NCBI GenBank assembly: GCA_014649555.1 | Contig: BMTG01000001.1 | Span: forward strand, 186,001 to 250,000 | Reading direction: 5' to 3' | Source: Streptomyces globisporus | Lineage (GTDB): Bacteria; Actinomycetota; Actinomycetes; Streptomycetales; Streptomycetaceae | DNA: 64,000 nucleotides | Shown: positions 1-10,805 of the stretch, piece after piece | Layout: the number at the start of each line of letters is the position of its first letter | How positions within the stretch are numbered: the first letter of the stretch is position 1 | The notes under the pieces: model-generated | The model's input: the letters and a program-made list of their open reading frames with translations, nothing else | Database searches by the model: none | Told to the model about the DNA's origin: nothing | Made by a program: the position numbers and the translations under genes

Positions 1-823
1 GCGTGCCGGTCAGCCGGCTCCAGGTGCGCACGGCGCGCACGCCGCCGATGCCGAGCAGCATCTCCTGGAGGAGGCGGTGGTCGCTGCCGCCGCCGTAGAG
101 CCGGTCGGTGACGTCGCGCTCGCCGGGGGCGTTCTCCTCGACGTCGGAGTCGAGGAGGAGCAGCGGCACGCGGCCGACCCGGGCCAGCCAGATGCAGGCG
201 TGCAGCGAGCGTCCGCCGGGCAGGGCGAGGACGACCCGGGCGGGGGTGCCGTCGGCCTCGCGGACCAGGTCGAGCGGGAGTTCGTTGGGGTCGAGGACGG
301 GATAGTGCTCCTGCTGCCAGCCCTCGCGCGAGAGGGTCTGGCGGAAGTAGCCGTGCCGGTAGAGCAGCCCGACGCCGATGAGCGGGACGCCGAGGTCGCT
401 GGCGGCCTTGAGGTGGTCGCCGGCCAGGATGCCGAGGCCGCCGCTGTACTGGGGCAGGGCGGCGGTGACACCGAATTCGGGTGAGAAGTAGGCGATGGCG
501 GAGGGGAGTTCGGCTCCGGCGGCCCGCTGTTCCTGATACCAGCGGGGGCCGTCCAGATATTCCGCCAGATCGGCGGAGGCCGCGGCGAGGCGGCCGAGGT
601 ACTCCGCGTCCCCGGCCAGTTCGGTCAGCCGCCCGGCGGACAGTGAGCCGAGCAGGCGTACGGGGTCGGCGTCCGCGGGCCGCCAGCCCTCGGGGTCGGC
701 GGCCCGGAAGAGCTCGCGGGTCTCGGTGTGCCACGACCAGCGCAGGTTGCGCGCGAGGTCGTGGAGGGGTCGAAGGGGTTCGGGGAGAACAGGACGCACG
801 GTGAATCGACGAATGGCCTTCAC
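1..823 (-). CDS. glgP: Alpha-glucan (glycogen) phosphorylase, N-terminal part
   Basis: Releases glucose-1-phosphate from alpha-1,4-glucan in the cytoplasm, so it is the degradative partner of the adjacent glgE pathway. Only the first ~274 residues are inside the window; the gene runs off the left edge. The start is GTG at 823, with GGTGGAG just upstream, and the protein opens VKAIRRFTVRPVLPEPL. Residues 1-120 resemble the DUF3417 domain found before actinobacterial GlgP catalytic domains (LARNLRWSWH near residue 25). Then follow AYFSPEFGV, QYSGGLGILAGDHLKAASDL and GVGLLYRHGYF, hallmarks of the short GlgP/MalP type. It is transcribed divergently from glgE. Family assignment is firm; the pyridoxal-phosphate lysine lies outside the window. 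Confidence 0.95.
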   Translation of the reverse strand, partial: MKAIRRFTVRPVLPEPLRPLHDLARNLRWSWHTETRELFRAADPEGWRPADADPVRLLGSLSAGRLTELAGDAEYLGRLAAASADLAEYLDGPRWYQEQRAAGAELPSAIAYFSPEFGVTAALPQYSGGLGILAGDHLKAASDLGVPLIGVGLLYRHGYFRQTLSREGWQQEHYPVLDPNELPLDLVREADGTPARVVLALPGGRSLHACIWLARVGRVPLLLLDSDVEENAPGERDVTDRLYGGGSDHRLLQEMLLGIGGVRAVRTWSRLTGT

Positions 824-858
824 TGCTCCACCTTTACAGGGGACTTGCGCATCCGAGC

Positions 859-880
859 GGACGCACCACGGTGTGCGTCC
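859..880. promoter_or_regulatory. Inverted repeat upstream of glgP
   Basis: GGACGCAC and GTGCGTCC form an exact 8-bp dyad around a 6-nt spacer, 36-57 nt before the glgP start. It could be an operator or a leader hairpin; no regulator can be named. The rest of the 550-nt glgP-glgE gap (824-1373) holds no gene that I see. A short direct repeat of CATTCGAGTG lies at about 1334-1354, just before the glgE ribosome-binding site. Confidence 0.4.
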
Positions 881-1373
881 CTTCCGTCACCCCTGACGGT
901 AGCGGCCGTCCGTGGCGGGCTGCCACGGCGCGCGGAGGGCGCGCCCGGTCCGGGGCCCACACGCCGCGCGCCTCCCCACAGATGCCCCACACACCCCATC
1001 AGTGATCTCCCGCCACTCCTCCCACCTGGGGTTTGGCCGATTTCCCTCCCGTACGCGGCCTTGTGGACCTCATTGCCACAGGGAAAGCTGCCGTGTGGCG
1101 CCGCAGAGCGGGTATCCGGAACCCGTGGGGGCGCTTCGGGTCTCCTGCGCCGGGCGGGGCGTGCGCGCCGCGTGCGGCGGAGCCCGAGCGGCCCGTTACG
1201 ACCGAGTAGTTAACACGGCGCCGGATTTCCCACCCTCCGACGCGGGGAAGGCTTCCCCGGTACACGGCACGACCCGGCCCGCACTCGTTCTCCCGTGCAT
1301 CCCGAAACATGCACGAAACCCCCGCGACCCACCCATTCGAGTGCCATTCGAGTGAACGCGGACAGGAGCGGCC

Positions 1374-3527
1374 ATGCCCACAGCCCGTCAGCAGACAGCT
1401 GAGCAGTTACAAAGGACAGATCCCCGTCTTCGCGGCACACGCGGTCGGTCCTCCGCCCCCGTGCCGTCCCCCGTGCACGCCGAGCTCCTCCAGCCCCCAG
1501 GTGATTCCATGATCGGTCGTATTCCCGTCCTGGACGTCCGTCCTCTCGTCGACTGCGGCAGACGGGCGGCGAAGGCCGTCGTCGGTGAGACCTTCCAGGT
1601 CACCGCCACTGTCTTCCGCGAAGGCCATGACGCGGTGGCCGCCAATGTCGTGCTGCGCGATCCGGGCGGGCGCGTAGGCCCGTGGACCCCGATGCGGGAG
1701 CTGGCGCAGGGTACGGACCGGTGGGGTGCGGACATCACCCCGGATGCCGAGGGCCGCTGGACGTACACGGTGGAGGCCTGGAGCGATCCGGTCAGCACCT
1801 GGCGGCACCACGCCGCGATCAAGATCCCGGCGGGCATCGACACGGACCTGGTGCTGGCCGAGGGCGCGGCGCTGCTGGAGCGGGCCGCCGCGGGCGTGCC
1901 GAAAAAGCACGGCCGCGAGGCGGTGCTGGCCGCGGTGGACGCGCTGCGCGACACCGGCCACCCGGCCGAGGCCCGGCTGGCCGCCGCGCTGACCCCGGCC
2001 GCCGACGCCGTGCTGGCCCGCTATCCGCTGCGCGAACTGGTCACCCGCTCCAAGCCGCTGGCGGTGCGGGTGGAGCGCGAGCGGGCGCTGTTCGGGTCCT
2101 GGTACGAGCTGTTCCCGCGCTCCGAGGGGGCGAAGCGGGTGCCGGTGGACCCGGCGGACACCTCGCCGGACGCGCCGACCCGGCTGGTCAGCGGCACCTT
2201 CCGGACGGCCGCCGAGCGGCTGCCGGCGGTCGCCGCGATGGGGTTCGACGTGGTGTACCTGCCGCCGGTCCACCCGATCGGGACGACCCACCGCAAGGGC
2301 CCGGACAACACCCTGACGCCCGGGGAGCACGACCCGGGCGTGCCGTGGGCGATCGGTTCGCCGGACGGCGGACACGACGCGGTCCACCCGGAGCTGGGCA
2401 CGCTGGAGGACTTCGACCACTTCGTGGCGACCGCCCGCAATCTGCGGATGGAGATCGCGCTGGACTTCGCGCTCCAGTGCTCGCCGGACCACCCGTGGGT
2501 CAAGGAGCACCCGGACTGGTTCCACCACCGCGCCGACGGTTCGATCGCGTACGCCGAGAACCCGCCGAAGAAATACCAGGACATCTACCCGATCGCCTTC
2601 GACAAGGACATGCGCGGTCTGGTGGCGGAGACCGTACGGATTCTGCGCTTCTGGATGGACCACGGGGTGCGTATCTTCCGGGTCGACAATCCGCACACCA
2701 AGCCGGTGGTGTTCTGGGAGAAGGTCATCGCCGAGATCAACGGCACCGACCCCGACGTCATCTTCCTGGCGGAGGCGTTCACCCGCCCGGCGATGATGCA
2801 CACCCTGGGCGCGGTCGGCTTCCAGCAGTCGTACACGTACTTCACCTGGCGCAACACCAAGCAGGAACTGACCGAGTACGTCACGGAGCTGGCCGGTGAC
2901 GCCGCCTCGTACATGCGGCCCAACTTCTTCGTGAACACCCCCGACATCCTTCCGGGCTACCTCCAGGAGGGCGGCCGCCCGGCCTTCGAGGCGCGGGCGG
3001 TGCTGGCCGCGACGCTGGCCCCCTCCTGGGGCGTGTACGCGGGATTCGAGCTGTGCGAGAACACCCCGGCCAAGCCGGGGAGCGAGGAGTACCTGCACTC
3101 GGAGAAGTACGAGCTGCGCCCGAGGGACTGGGAGTCGGCGGAACGCGAGGGCCGCACGCTCACCCCCCTGATCACCTCGCTGAACCGGATCCGCCGGCGT
3201 CACCCCGCTCTGCGGCAGCTGCGCGACGTCCACTTCCACCACACCGACAACGAAGCGCTGATCGCCTACAGCAAGCGCTCCGGACCGAACACCGTTCTGG
3301 TGGTCGTGAACCTCGACCCGCACCACACCCAGGAGGCCACCGTCTCGTTGGACATGGAGCGGCTCGGCCTTTCCTGGCATGAGCGCGTTCCGGTGCGCGA
3401 CGAGCTCACCGGCGACACCTATCACTGGGGCAGGAACTTCTACGTGCGCCTAGAGCCGGGCATCACGCCCGCGCACATCGCGGTCCTGCGACCGTCCCCG
3501 CCGACCGGAGGGTCACCCACACCATGA
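1374..3527 (+). CDS. glgE: Alpha-1,4-glucan:maltose-1-phosphate maltosyltransferase
   Basis: Transfers maltosyl units from alpha-maltose-1-phosphate to the non-reducing end of alpha-1,4-glucan; a cytoplasmic GH13_3 enzyme. An N-terminal beta-sandwich (about residues 48-135) precedes the TIM barrel. The catalytic set is visible: nucleophile D438 in FRVDN, acid/base E467 in LAEAF and D524 in NTPDIL. The spacings of 29 and 57 residues match the S. coelicolor triad as I remember it (394/423/480). ATG 1374 has AGGAG at 1364-1368. An alternative ATG at 1509 follows AGGTGA and opens [12 protein letters not shown], where homology begins. Residues 1-45 carry a TTA codon (codon 12) and weak GC3, so the shorter 672-aa form is quite possible. 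The stop overlaps treS (ATGA). Confidence 0.95.
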   Translation: MPTARQQTAEQLQRTDPRLRGTRGRSSAPVPSPVHAELLQPPGDSMIGRIPVLDVRPLVDCGRRAAKAVVGETFQVTATVFREGHDAVAANVVLRDPGGRVGPWTPMRELAQGTDRWGADITPDAEGRWTYTVEAWSDPVSTWRHHAAIKIPAGIDTDLVLAEGAALLERAAAGVPKKHGREAVLAAVDALRDTGHPAEARLAAALTPAADAVLARYPLRELVTRSKPLAVRVERERALFGSWYELFPRSEGAKRVPVDPADTSPDAPTRLVSGTFRTAAERLPAVAAMGFDVVYLPPVHPIGTTHRKGPDNTLTPGEHDPGVPWAIGSPDGGHDAVHPELGTLEDFDHFVATARNLRMEIALDFALQCSPDHPWVKEHPDWFHHRADGSIAYAENPPKKYQDIYPIAFDKDMRGLVAETVRILRFWMDHGVRIFRVDNPHTKPVVFWEKVIAEINGTDPDVIFLAEAFTRPAMMHTLGAVGFQQSYTYFTWRNTKQELTEYVTELAGDAASYMRPNFFVNTPDILPGYLQEGGRPAFEARAVLAATLAPSWGVYAGFELCENTPAKPGSEEYLHSEKYELRPRDWESAEREGRTLTPLITSLNRIRRRHPALRQLRDVHFHHTDNEALIAYSKRSGPNTVLVVVNLDPHHTQEATVSLDMERLGLSWHERVPVRDELTGDTYHWGRNFYVRLEPGITPAHIAVLRPSPPTGGSPTP

Positions 3528-5230
3528 TCGTCAATGAGCCTGTCCCCGACACGTTCGAGGACACCCCCGCCAAGGACCGCGATCCCGACTGGTTCAAGCG
3601 AGCCGTCTTCTACGAGGTGCTCGTCCGGTCCTTCCAGGACTCCAACGGCGACGGAATCGGCGACCTCAAGGGCATCACCGCCAAGCTGGACTATCTCCAG
3701 TGGCTCGGGGTCGACTGCCTCTGGCTGCCACCGTTCTTCAAGTCGCCGCTGCGCGACGGGGGCTACGACGTCTCCGACTACACCGCCGTGCTCCCGGAGT
3801 TCGGCGATCTCGCCGACTTCGTGGAGTTCGTGGACGCCGCGCACCAGCGCGGCATGCGCGTCATCATCGACTTCGTCATGAACCACACGAGCGATCAGCA
3901 CGAGTGGTTCCAGCAGTCCCGGACCGACCCCGACGGGCCGTACGGCGACTACTACGTCTGGGCGGATGACGACAAGCAGTTCCAGGACGCCCGGATCATC
4001 TTCGTCGACACCGAGACGTCCAACTGGACCTTCGACCCGGTCCGCAAGCAGTACTACTGGCACCGCTTCTTCTCGCACCAGCCGGACCTCAACTACGAGA
4101 ACCCGGCGGTCCAGGAGGAGATCCTGGCGGCCCTGCGGTTCTGGCTGGACCTGGGCATCGACGGCTTCCGGGTCGACGCGGTGCCCTACCTCTACCAGCG
4201 CGAGGGCACCAACTGCGAGAACCTCCCCGAGACCCACAACTTCCTCAAGCGGGTCCGCAAGGAGATCGACGCCAACTACCCGGACACCGTGCTCCTCGCC
4301 GAGGCCAACCAGTGGCCGGAGGACGTCGTCGACTACTTCGGCGACTACGAGGCGGGCGGCGACGAGTGCCACATGGCGTTCCACTTCCCCGTGATGCCGC
4401 GGATCTTCATGGCGGTGCGCCGCGAGAGCCGCTACCCGGTCTCCGAAATCCTGGCCAAGACACCGGAGATCCCGAAGAACTGCCAGTGGGGCATCTTCCT
4501 GCGCAACCACGACGAGCTCACGCTCGAAATGGTCACGGACGAAGAACGCGACTACATGTACGCGGAGTACGCCAAGGACCCGCGGATGCGCGCCAACATC
4601 GGCATCCGCAGGCGGCTCGCCCCGCTGCTGGACAACGACCGCAACCAGATCGAGCTGTTCACCGCGCTGCTGCTGTCGCTGCCCGGCTCCCCGATCCTCT
4701 ACTACGGGGACGAGATCGGGATGGGTGACAACATCTGGCTGGGCGACCGGGACGCGGTGCGCACCCCGATGCAGTGGACGCCCGACCGCAACGCCGGGTT
4801 CTCCTCCAGCGATCCGGGGCGGCTGTACCTCCCCACGATCATGGACCCGGTCTACGGCTACCAGGTCACCAACGTCGAGGCGTCGATGGCCTCGCCGTCC
4901 TCGCTGCTGCACTGGACCCGCCGGATGATCGAGATCCGGAAGCAGAATCCGGCCTTCGGTCTCGGCGAGTACACCGAACTCCCGTCCTCCAACCCGGCGG
5001 TGCTGGCGTTCACCCGCGAGTACAAGGACGACCTCGTCCTGTGTGTGCACAACTTCTCGCGGTTCGCGCAGCCGACGGAACTGGACCTCCGATCGTTCAA
5101 CGGACGTCATCCGGTGGAATTGATCGGCGGGGTACGCTTCCCGGCCATCGGTCAGTGGCCCTACCTGCTGACCCTTGCGGGACACGGCTTCTACTGGTTC
5201 CGGCTGCGCAAGGACGCGCCGCCGGCCTGA
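3524..5230 (+). CDS. treS: Trehalose synthase (maltose alpha-D-glucosyltransferase)
   Basis: Interconverts trehalose and maltose and, with the maltokinase Pep2, feeds maltose-1-phosphate to GlgE. It is a GH13_16 protein of 568 aa, a normal length. Conserved catalytic residues are D218 in GFRVDAV, E260 in LLAEANQWP and D330 in [10 protein letters not shown]; spacings of 42 and 70 residues match mycobacterial TreS. The N-terminal [19 protein letters not shown] and the DVSDYTAV segment are typical. ATG 3524 overlaps the glgE stop, so the two are translationally coupled. No maltokinase is fused to it; that activity is the next gene. Confidence 0.96.
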   Translation: MIVNEPVPDTFEDTPAKDRDPDWFKRAVFYEVLVRSFQDSNGDGIGDLKGITAKLDYLQWLGVDCLWLPPFFKSPLRDGGYDVSDYTAVLPEFGDLADFVEFVDAAHQRGMRVIIDFVMNHTSDQHEWFQQSRTDPDGPYGDYYVWADDDKQFQDARIIFVDTETSNWTFDPVRKQYYWHRFFSHQPDLNYENPAVQEEILAALRFWLDLGIDGFRVDAVPYLYQREGTNCENLPETHNFLKRVRKEIDANYPDTVLLAEANQWPEDVVDYFGDYEAGGDECHMAFHFPVMPRIFMAVRRESRYPVSEILAKTPEIPKNCQWGIFLRNHDELTLEMVTDEERDYMYAEYAKDPRMRANIGIRRRLAPLLDNDRNQIELFTALLLSLPGSPILYYGDEIGMGDNIWLGDRDAVRTPMQWTPDRNAGFSSSDPGRLYLPTIMDPVYGYQVTNVEASMASPSSLLHWTRRMIEIRKQNPAFGLGEYTELPSSNPAVLAFTREYKDDLVLCVHNFSRFAQPTELDLRSFNGRHPVELIGGVRFPAIGQWPYLLTLAGHGFYWFRLRKDAPPA

Positions 5231-5245
5231 GAGTGCGCCGGTTGT

Positions 5246-5273
5246 GTGCGGGGCGGTTTCCACCGCCCCGCAC
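5246..5273. terminator. 12-bp perfect hairpin after treS
   Basis: GTGCGGGGCGGT and ACCGCCCCGCAC pair exactly around TTCC, 16 nt after the treS stop. It may attenuate or separate glgE-treS from pep2-glgB, which begins 188 nt further on. There is no U-tract, as is common for Streptomyces terminators. Confidence 0.55.
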
Positions 5274-5461
5274 GGGGCACTCTGAGCGAAACGAAAACCC
5301 CGGGGCACTCAACCGGTTCCCTCGCCCCGGGCCGTCACGGTTCCGCCGTTCGAGTCCGTAAGCACCTTCCTCTCCCGACACGTCCCGCACAGCCGGACAG
5401 CCGTTGCCGCAATCCGGGACACTCTTCGCATCCTGTGTGCCCGGGGAAAGGACGCGATGCC

Positions 5462-6883
5462 ATGTCGGAGGCTGCATCCACTCACGTCGCCCTGGCGAAG
5501 AGCACGAGGAACAGCGCAACCACCGGAAGTACGACGGACGGGGCCCTGCTCCCGTCCCTCGCTCCGCTGCTCCACGAATGGCTGCCCCGGCAGCGCTGGT
5601 TCGCCGGCAAGGGCCGGCCGGTCACCGGCTTCCGGCTGGTCTCGGCCACCGAGATGGTGCCGTCGGCCGGCACGGCGGGCCCCGGACTCCTGCACCTGCT
5701 GCTGCGGGTCGAGCAGCCCTCCCGGTCGGTCCGGTCGGCCGACGACTGCTACCAACTGCTCCTGGGCGTAAGGACGTCACTGCCGCCGCTGCTCGCCGGG
5801 GCCCTGGTCGGCCGGGTGGAGCGGGGGCCGCTCGCCGGACGGACCGTGTACGACGCGCTGCACGACCCCCGGCTGGCCGATGTGCTGCTGGAACGGTTCC
5901 GCCGCCCCGGCAGTCTCGGCTCGCTGCGCTTCGAGCGGACCGCCGAGATCCCGGCCGGTCTCACGCCCCGGATGCTGGACGCCGAGCAGTCCAACTCCTC
6001 GCTGGTCTACGGGGACGCGTTCATCCTGAAGATCTTCCGGCGGGTCTTCCCGGGCACCAACCCGGACCTGGAGCTGCCGCTCGCCCTCACCGGCGAGGGG
6101 TGCGAACGGGTCCCCGCCCCGATCGCCTGGTTCGAGGCCCCCGGCGCCGAACCACTCACCCTCGGCGTCCTCCAGCCCTTCCTGCAGGGGGCGCGTGACG
6201 GCTGGCAGCTCGCGCTGGCCGCGCTCGCCGCGGGCCGCGACTTCCTGCCCGAGGCGCGGGCGCTGGGCCGGGCCACCGCCGAGGTGCACACCGCGCTCGC
6301 CGCCGCACTGCCGACCCCGGCGCTGCGCGGCACCCAGACCCGGCAGCTCGTCGCCCGGATGACCCAGCGACTGGAGGCCGCCGCCCAGGCGGTCCCGGCG
6401 CTCGTGCCGTACGTCCCGGGGCTGCGCGCCGCGTTCGACGCGGTGACGGACCTCGGGGTCCGGGGCAGCGGCTGGGCCCAGCAGCGGGTGCACGGCGATC
6501 TCCATCTCGGGCAGACCCTGCGCTCCGCCGACGGCTTCTGGTCGCTGATCGACTTCGAGGGCGAACCGGCCCGCCCGCTGCCCGAGCGCCGGATGCCCGC
6601 ACCTCCGGTGCGCGATGTCGCGGGCATGCTGCGGTCCTTCGACTACGCGGCCCGCTCGCACCGCCCGTGGAACCCGGAGTGGGCGGCCCGCTGCCGTGCC
6701 GCCTACTGCGAGGGGTACGCGCAGGCCTCGGGCAGCGATCCGCGCGGCGAACCGGAGCTGCTGCGCGCCCACGAGACCGACAAGGCCGTGTACGAGGTGG
6801 TGTACGAGGCCCGGCACCGCCCCGACTGGCTGCCCGTGCCGATGGCGGCCATCCAACGGCTGGCCCAGTCCGCGGCGGCCTGA
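5462..6883 (+). CDS. pep2: Maltokinase (maltose-1-phosphate synthase)
   Basis: Phosphorylates maltose with ATP to alpha-maltose-1-phosphate, the GlgE donor. It is a 473-aa protein with an aminoglycoside-phosphotransferase-like fold: an N-terminal cap (WLPRQRWFAGKGR near residue 40), then the kinase core with H344-G345-D346 in VHGDLHLGQ (catalytic loop) and D364 in IDFEG (metal-binding). The chosen ATG follows GGAAAGGA by about 8 nt; the frame is open further upstream, but that stretch is 5'-UTR. The gene is commonly called mak or pep2. glgB follows 78 nt downstream. Confidence 0.93.
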   Translation: MSEAASTHVALAKSTRNSATTGSTTDGALLPSLAPLLHEWLPRQRWFAGKGRPVTGFRLVSATEMVPSAGTAGPGLLHLLLRVEQPSRSVRSADDCYQLLLGVRTSLPPLLAGALVGRVERGPLAGRTVYDALHDPRLADVLLERFRRPGSLGSLRFERTAEIPAGLTPRMLDAEQSNSSLVYGDAFILKIFRRVFPGTNPDLELPLALTGEGCERVPAPIAWFEAPGAEPLTLGVLQPFLQGARDGWQLALAALAAGRDFLPEARALGRATAEVHTALAAALPTPALRGTQTRQLVARMTQRLEAAAQAVPALVPYVPGLRAAFDAVTDLGVRGSGWAQQRVHGDLHLGQTLRSADGFWSLIDFEGEPARPLPERRMPAPPVRDVAGMLRSFDYAARSHRPWNPEWAARCRAAYCEGYAQASGSDPRGEPELLRAHETDKAVYEVVYEARHRPDWLPVPMAAIQRLAQSAAA

Positions 6884-6961
6884 GCCTTCCCCTCCCCCCT
6901 CCCGTCGCTCCCGCCCCTCAGCCCGTGCTTCTCCCCTTCACTCCCCGAGGAGGCAGTCCCT

Positions 6962-9388
6962 GTGACCGCCCGCAAGCCGTCCCGCAAGGCATCCCGCAAG
7001 TCCGCCGAGGTCCCCGCCGAGGCGGCTGTCGAGACCGTCGCCGAACCCGCCGTCGAGACCGCCGCCACCGAGACCGCAGCCGACGCGGCGGCCGCCCCCG
7101 CACCGGCGCCCGCCGCCACCGCCACCAAGGCCGCGCCGCCCGAGCGCACCCGGCCCAAGCGGGCGGACGCGGGCCCGCCGCGCCCCCGGCAGGCAGGTGA
7201 CGGCCAGGGCGCCCGCCCCGCACCGGCGCTGGACGGCGCGGACCGCGGCCGACTGCTGGCCGGCGACCATCACGCGCCGCACGACGTGCTCGGCGCCCAC
7301 CCGATCCCCGGCGGGGTGCTCGTCCGGGCGCTGCGGTCGTTCGCCCGGACCGTCACCGTGCTGGCGACGGGGCTGCGGGCCGAGCTGCACGACGACGGGG
7401 ACGGCTTCTTCTCCGGCGTGCTGCCGGTGCCTCAGGTGCCCGCGTACCGGCTGGAAGTGGCGTACGACGACAACACCATCGAGGTGGAGGATCCGTACCG
7501 CTTCTGGCCCGCGATCGGCGAGCTCGATCTGCATCTGATCGGCGAGGGCCGCCACGAGGAGCTGTGGCAGGCGCTCGGCGCGGAGCCGATGGAGCACCAG
7601 GGGGTGGCCGGGACCCGGTTCACCCTGTGGGCGCCGAACGCGCGCGGGGTGCGGATCACCGGTGACTTCAACTACTGGGACGGCACGGGTTACCCGATGC
7701 GGTCGCTCGGTTCGACCGGGGTGTGGGAGCTGTTCCTGCCGGGGGTCGGCGAGGGCGCGCTGTACAAGTTCGACATCTGCCGCCCGGACGGTTCGCACAC
7801 GGTGCGGGCCGACCCGATGGCCCGGCGTACCGAGGTCCCGCCCGCGACCGCGTCGATCGTCACCGCCCGGCACCACGAGTGGCAGGACGCGGACTGGATG
7901 GCGCACCGGGGCGACCGCCCGGTGCACGAGGCCCCGTTCTCGGTGTACGAGGTGCATCTCGCTTCCTGGCGGCCAGGGTTGACGTACCGTCAGCTCGCCG
8001 AGCAGCTGCCCGCGTACGTCAAGGACCTCGGGTTCACGCACGTCGAGCTGATGCCGGTCTCCGAGCATCCCTTCGGCGGGTCCTGGGGCTATCAGGTCAC
8101 CGGGTTCTACGCGCCGACCTCGCGGCTGGGCACCCCGGACGACTTCCGCTTCCTCGTCGACGCCCTGCACCGGGCGGGCATCGGCGTCATCATGGACTGG
8201 GTCCCGGCCCATTTCCCGCGCGACGACTGGGCGTTGGCCGAGTTCGACGGGCGTCCGCTGTACGAGCACGCCGACCCGCAGCGCGCGGCGCACCCGGACT
8301 GGGGGACGCTGGAGTTCGACTACGGCCGCACCGAGGTCCGTAACTTCCTGGTCGCCAACGCCACGTACTGGTGCGAGGAGTTCCACATCGACGGGCTGCG
8401 GGTCGACGCGGTCGCCTCGATGCTCTACCTCGACTACTCCCGCGAGGACGGCCAGTGGTCGCCCAACGAGTTCGGCGGCCGGGAGAACCTGGACGCGGTC
8501 GCCTTCCTCCAGGAGATGAACGCGACCGTCTACCGCCGCAACCCGGGCGTCGTCACGATCGCCGAGGAGTCCACCGCCTGGGACGGCGTGACCCGGCCCA
8601 CCGACAGCGGGGGCCTGGGCTTCGGGCTGAAGTGGAACATGGGCTGGATGCACGACTCGCTCCAGTACGTGTCCAAGGAGCCGGTCCACCGCAAGTACCA
8701 CCACAACGAGATGACGTTCTCGATGGTGTACGCGTACAGCGAGAACTACGTGCTGCCGATCTCGCACGACGAGGTGGTGCACGGCAAGCAGGCGCTGGTA
8801 TCGAAGATGCCAGGCGACTGGTGGCAGCAGCGCGCCAACCACCGCGCCTATCTGGGCTTCATGTGGGCCCACCCGGGCAAGCAACTCCTCTTCATGGGGC
8901 AGGAGTTCGCCCAGGGTGCGGAGTGGTCGGAGGGCCACGGCCCGGACTGGTGGCTGCTGGACCCGTCGTACGAGGCGTCCGGCGACCACCGCGGGGTGCG
9001 GGACCTCGTGGGCGACCTGAACGCGGTGTACGGGGCGGTGCCCGCGCTGTGGCAGCGGGACACCTCGCCGGAGGGGTTCAGCTGGGTGGACGGCGGAGCG
9101 GCCGAGGACAACGTGTTCGCGTTCCTGCGCTACGACGCGGACGGCTCGCCGCTGCTCGCGGTCTCGCACTTCTCCCCGGCGGTCCGCGGCGACTACCGCC
9201 TGGGGGTGCCGGAGACCGGCACGGAATGCTGGGTGGAGGTCCTCAACACCGACGCCGCCCGGTACGGCGGGGGCGATGTGCGCAACGAGGAGCCGCTGAA
9301 GGCGGAGGCGGTGCCCGCGCACGGCCGGCCGAACAGCATCTCGCTGACGCTGCCGCCGCTGGCGACGGTGTGGTTCCGCCCGGCGTAA
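6962..9388 (+). CDS. glgB: 1,4-alpha-glucan branching enzyme
   Basis: Introduces alpha-1,6 branches into the linear glucan made by GlgE. GTG 6962 is preceded by GAGGAGG. The first ~100 residues are a low-complexity Ala/Pro/Lys extension. Two CBM48-like beta domains then lead into the GH13_9 barrel. Catalytic residues are D482 in LRVDAV, E535 in IAEEST and D603 in SHDEVVHGK; spacings of 53 and 121 match E. coli GlgB (405/458/526). At 808 aa it is longer than the usual ~730, owing to the Ala-rich head. It ends the glgE-treS-pep2-glgB block. Confidence 0.96.
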   Translation: MTARKPSRKASRKSAEVPAEAAVETVAEPAVETAATETAADAAAAPAPAPAATATKAAPPERTRPKRADAGPPRPRQAGDGQGARPAPALDGADRGRLLAGDHHAPHDVLGAHPIPGGVLVRALRSFARTVTVLATGLRAELHDDGDGFFSGVLPVPQVPAYRLEVAYDDNTIEVEDPYRFWPAIGELDLHLIGEGRHEELWQALGAEPMEHQGVAGTRFTLWAPNARGVRITGDFNYWDGTGYPMRSLGSTGVWELFLPGVGEGALYKFDICRPDGSHTVRADPMARRTEVPPATASIVTARHHEWQDADWMAHRGDRPVHEAPFSVYEVHLASWRPGLTYRQLAEQLPAYVKDLGFTHVELMPVSEHPFGGSWGYQVTGFYAPTSRLGTPDDFRFLVDALHRAGIGVIMDWVPAHFPRDDWALAEFDGRPLYEHADPQRAAHPDWGTLEFDYGRTEVRNFLVANATYWCEEFHIDGLRVDAVASMLYLDYSREDGQWSPNEFGGRENLDAVAFLQEMNATVYRRNPGVVTIAEESTAWDGVTRPTDSGGLGFGLKWNMGWMHDSLQYVSKEPVHRKYHHNEMTFSMVYAYSENYVLPISHDEVVHGKQALVSKMPGDWWQQRANHRAYLGFMWAHPGKQLLFMGQEFAQGAEWSEGHGPDWWLLDPSYEASGDHRGVRDLVGDLNAVYGAVPALWQRDTSPEGFSWVDGGAAEDNVFAFLRYDADGSPLLAVSHFSPAVRGDYRLGVPETGTECWVEVLNTDAARYGGGDVRNEEPLKAEAVPAHGRPNSISLTLPPLATVWFRPA

Positions 9389-9415
9389 CCCGTACGCCCG
9401 GAACCGTGAACGGCC

Positions 9416-9455
9416 GGGGCCGGTACCGCGTCTCTCCTGACGCGGTACCGGCCCC
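9416..9455. terminator. 17-bp perfect stem between convergent glgB and the next gene
   Basis: GGGGCCGGTACCGCGTC pairs without mismatch with 9439-9455 around TCTCCT. It lies between two convergent genes (stops at 9388 and 9476), so it probably works as a bidirectional terminator. Confidence 0.8.
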
Positions 9456-9475
9456 TCCCCCGTTCCCGGCTCGGG

Positions 9476-10375
9476 TCAGCGACCGGCGGCGATCACCTCG
9501 ATGATGCTCGACCAGGACGAGGCGCCGTGGCCCTCGGCGATGGCCCGGTCGGTGACGGACTTGAGCCCGGCCAGTTGCGAGACGTCCAGGCGGTGGCCCT
9601 TCGCGGTGTGCAGGATGTGCTCGACGCTGGCCGCCATCATGGCGAGGTTGCCGCCGTCGTTCGCGTACGTACGGGTGTCGACGTCGACCGCGGTGAGCTC
9701 GGCGATCGGCGGCAGGATGCCCGCGATCGTGTTGAGGTACGGGGGGAGCGACGCACCGTCGATGCCCTCGGCGCGGGCCAGCGCGAAGGCGTGGACGAGG
9801 CCGCCCATGGCCCCGTAGAAGAAGTCCAGCATCGCCATGTCGTAGGCGGCGGCCAGGCCGTGGTCCTCGCCGAGGTAGGTGGCGGGCTCGCCGAGCGCCT
9901 TGAGGGTGTCCTCGTGCGCGGCGTAGGCGGCCCGGTCGCCGGAGTGGAAGACCAGGGCGTCCGCCGAGCCGACCACGTCGACCGGGACCATGACCGCCCC
10001 GTCGAGGTAGGCCAGGGAGTGCTTCGCCGCCCAGGCGGCGGTCTGCCGCGAACGGGCCGGGGTGTCCGAGGTCAGGTTGACGAGGACCCGCCCCTCCAGC
10101 GCTCCGACCAGCGGTTCCAGGACCGCGTCGGAGGCGTCGTAGTCGACGAGGCAGACCACGACGAGTCCGCTCGCCCGTACGGCCTCCTCGGCGGACGCGG
10201 CGCGCACAGCGCCCAGGGCGACGACATCCTCGCCCTTCCCGGGCGAGCGGTTCCAGACGGTGGTGGGGTGGCCCGCGGCCACGAAGGCGCGGGCCAGGGA
10301 GCGGCCCATGTCACCGAGGCCCAGGACGGTGACGGGGGTGGAGGTGGATGTGGTGGTCGTGTGCGGTTGCGTCAT
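9476..10375 (-). CDS. NAD(P)-dependent oxidoreductase, imine reductase / beta-hydroxyacid dehydrogenase superfamily
   Basis: A protein of about 299 aa. The N-terminal Rossmann fold has GLGDMG (near residue 20), then TTVWNRSPGK, the loop that reads the NADPH phosphate in imine reductases. A C-terminal all-helical dimerisation domain follows, with the inter-domain helix MAMLDFFYGAMGGLVHAF. That combination favours a bacterial imine reductase over a true 3-hydroxyisobutyrate dehydrogenase, but the physiological substrate is unknown. Start ATG 10375 (MTQPHTTTT); an in-frame ATG at 10384 is also possible and neither has a good ribosome-binding site. It is monocistronic, and the neighbouring thioredoxin operon gives no clue to its job. 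Confidence 0.8.
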   Translation of the reverse strand: MTQPHTTTTSTSTPVTVLGLGDMGRSLARAFVAAGHPTTVWNRSPGKGEDVVALGAVRAASAEEAVRASGLVVVCLVDYDASDAVLEPLVGALEGRVLVNLTSDTPARSRQTAAWAAKHSLAYLDGAVMVPVDVVGSADALVFHSGDRAAYAAHEDTLKALGEPATYLGEDHGLAAAYDMAMLDFFYGAMGGLVHAFALARAEGIDGASLPPYLNTIAGILPPIAELTAVDVDTRTYANDGGNLAMMAASVEHILHTAKGHRLDVSQLAGLKSVTDRAIAEGHGASSWSSIIEVIAAGR

Positions 10376-10457
10376 GGGGACCATGCTGGGCGGGCGAACA
10401 GCGGCTGCCCAGAACCCACTTGACTGTCAGATACGCACTTTCGGGAAAGGATGCAGG

Positions 10458-10805
10458 TCAGCGGTCGAACGGGGGGAGAACGTCCGCCAGCTCCCGGAGC
10501 AGCCCGCGCTTCGGCCGCGCCCCGACGATCGACTTCACCGGCTCGCCCGCCCGGAAGACCATCAGGGTCGGCGTCGCCAGCACGCCGTACCGGACGCCGA
10601 TCCCGGACTCGCGGTCCACGTCGACCTGGACGATCCTGATCCGGTCGACCTCCTCCCGGGCGATCTCCTTCAGGACCGGGGCGAGTTGGCGGCAGGGGCC
10701 GCACCAGTCGGCGGTGAACTGGACCAGCACGGGCAGCGCGGATTCCAGCACCTCCGCCGCGAAGGTCTCCTCGGTGACGTCGGTGACGCCTTCGGTCCGG
10801 ATCAT
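10458..10805 (-). CDS. Thioredoxin
   Basis: A 115-aa thioredoxin with the canonical WCGPC active site (near residues 34-38), ATPTLMVF with the cis-proline at the family position, and a full-length fold. It reduces protein disulfides in the cytoplasm. Its ATG overlaps the stop of the upstream MerR-type regulator, so the two are co-translated and probably co-regulated. That linkage suggests an inducible, stress-type thioredoxin; the inducer is unknown. Confidence 0.95.
   Translation of the reverse strand: MIRTEGVTDVTEETFAAEVLESALPVLVQFTADWCGPCRQLAPVLKEIAREEVDRIRIVQVDVDRESGIGVRYGVLATPTLMVFRAGEPVKSIVGARPKRGLLRELADVLPPFDR

Noticed and set aside
1407-3425. 672-residue open frame antisense to glgE
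   Set aside because: High GC at the third position of glgE leaves the opposite frame free of stops. No family-like motif is present and composition is Arg/Gly/Val-rich, typical of a shadow.
6938-9322. 794-residue antisense open frame opposite glgB
   Set aside because: Same GC-bias effect; glgB has full catalytic residues and a ribosome site, the antisense has neither.
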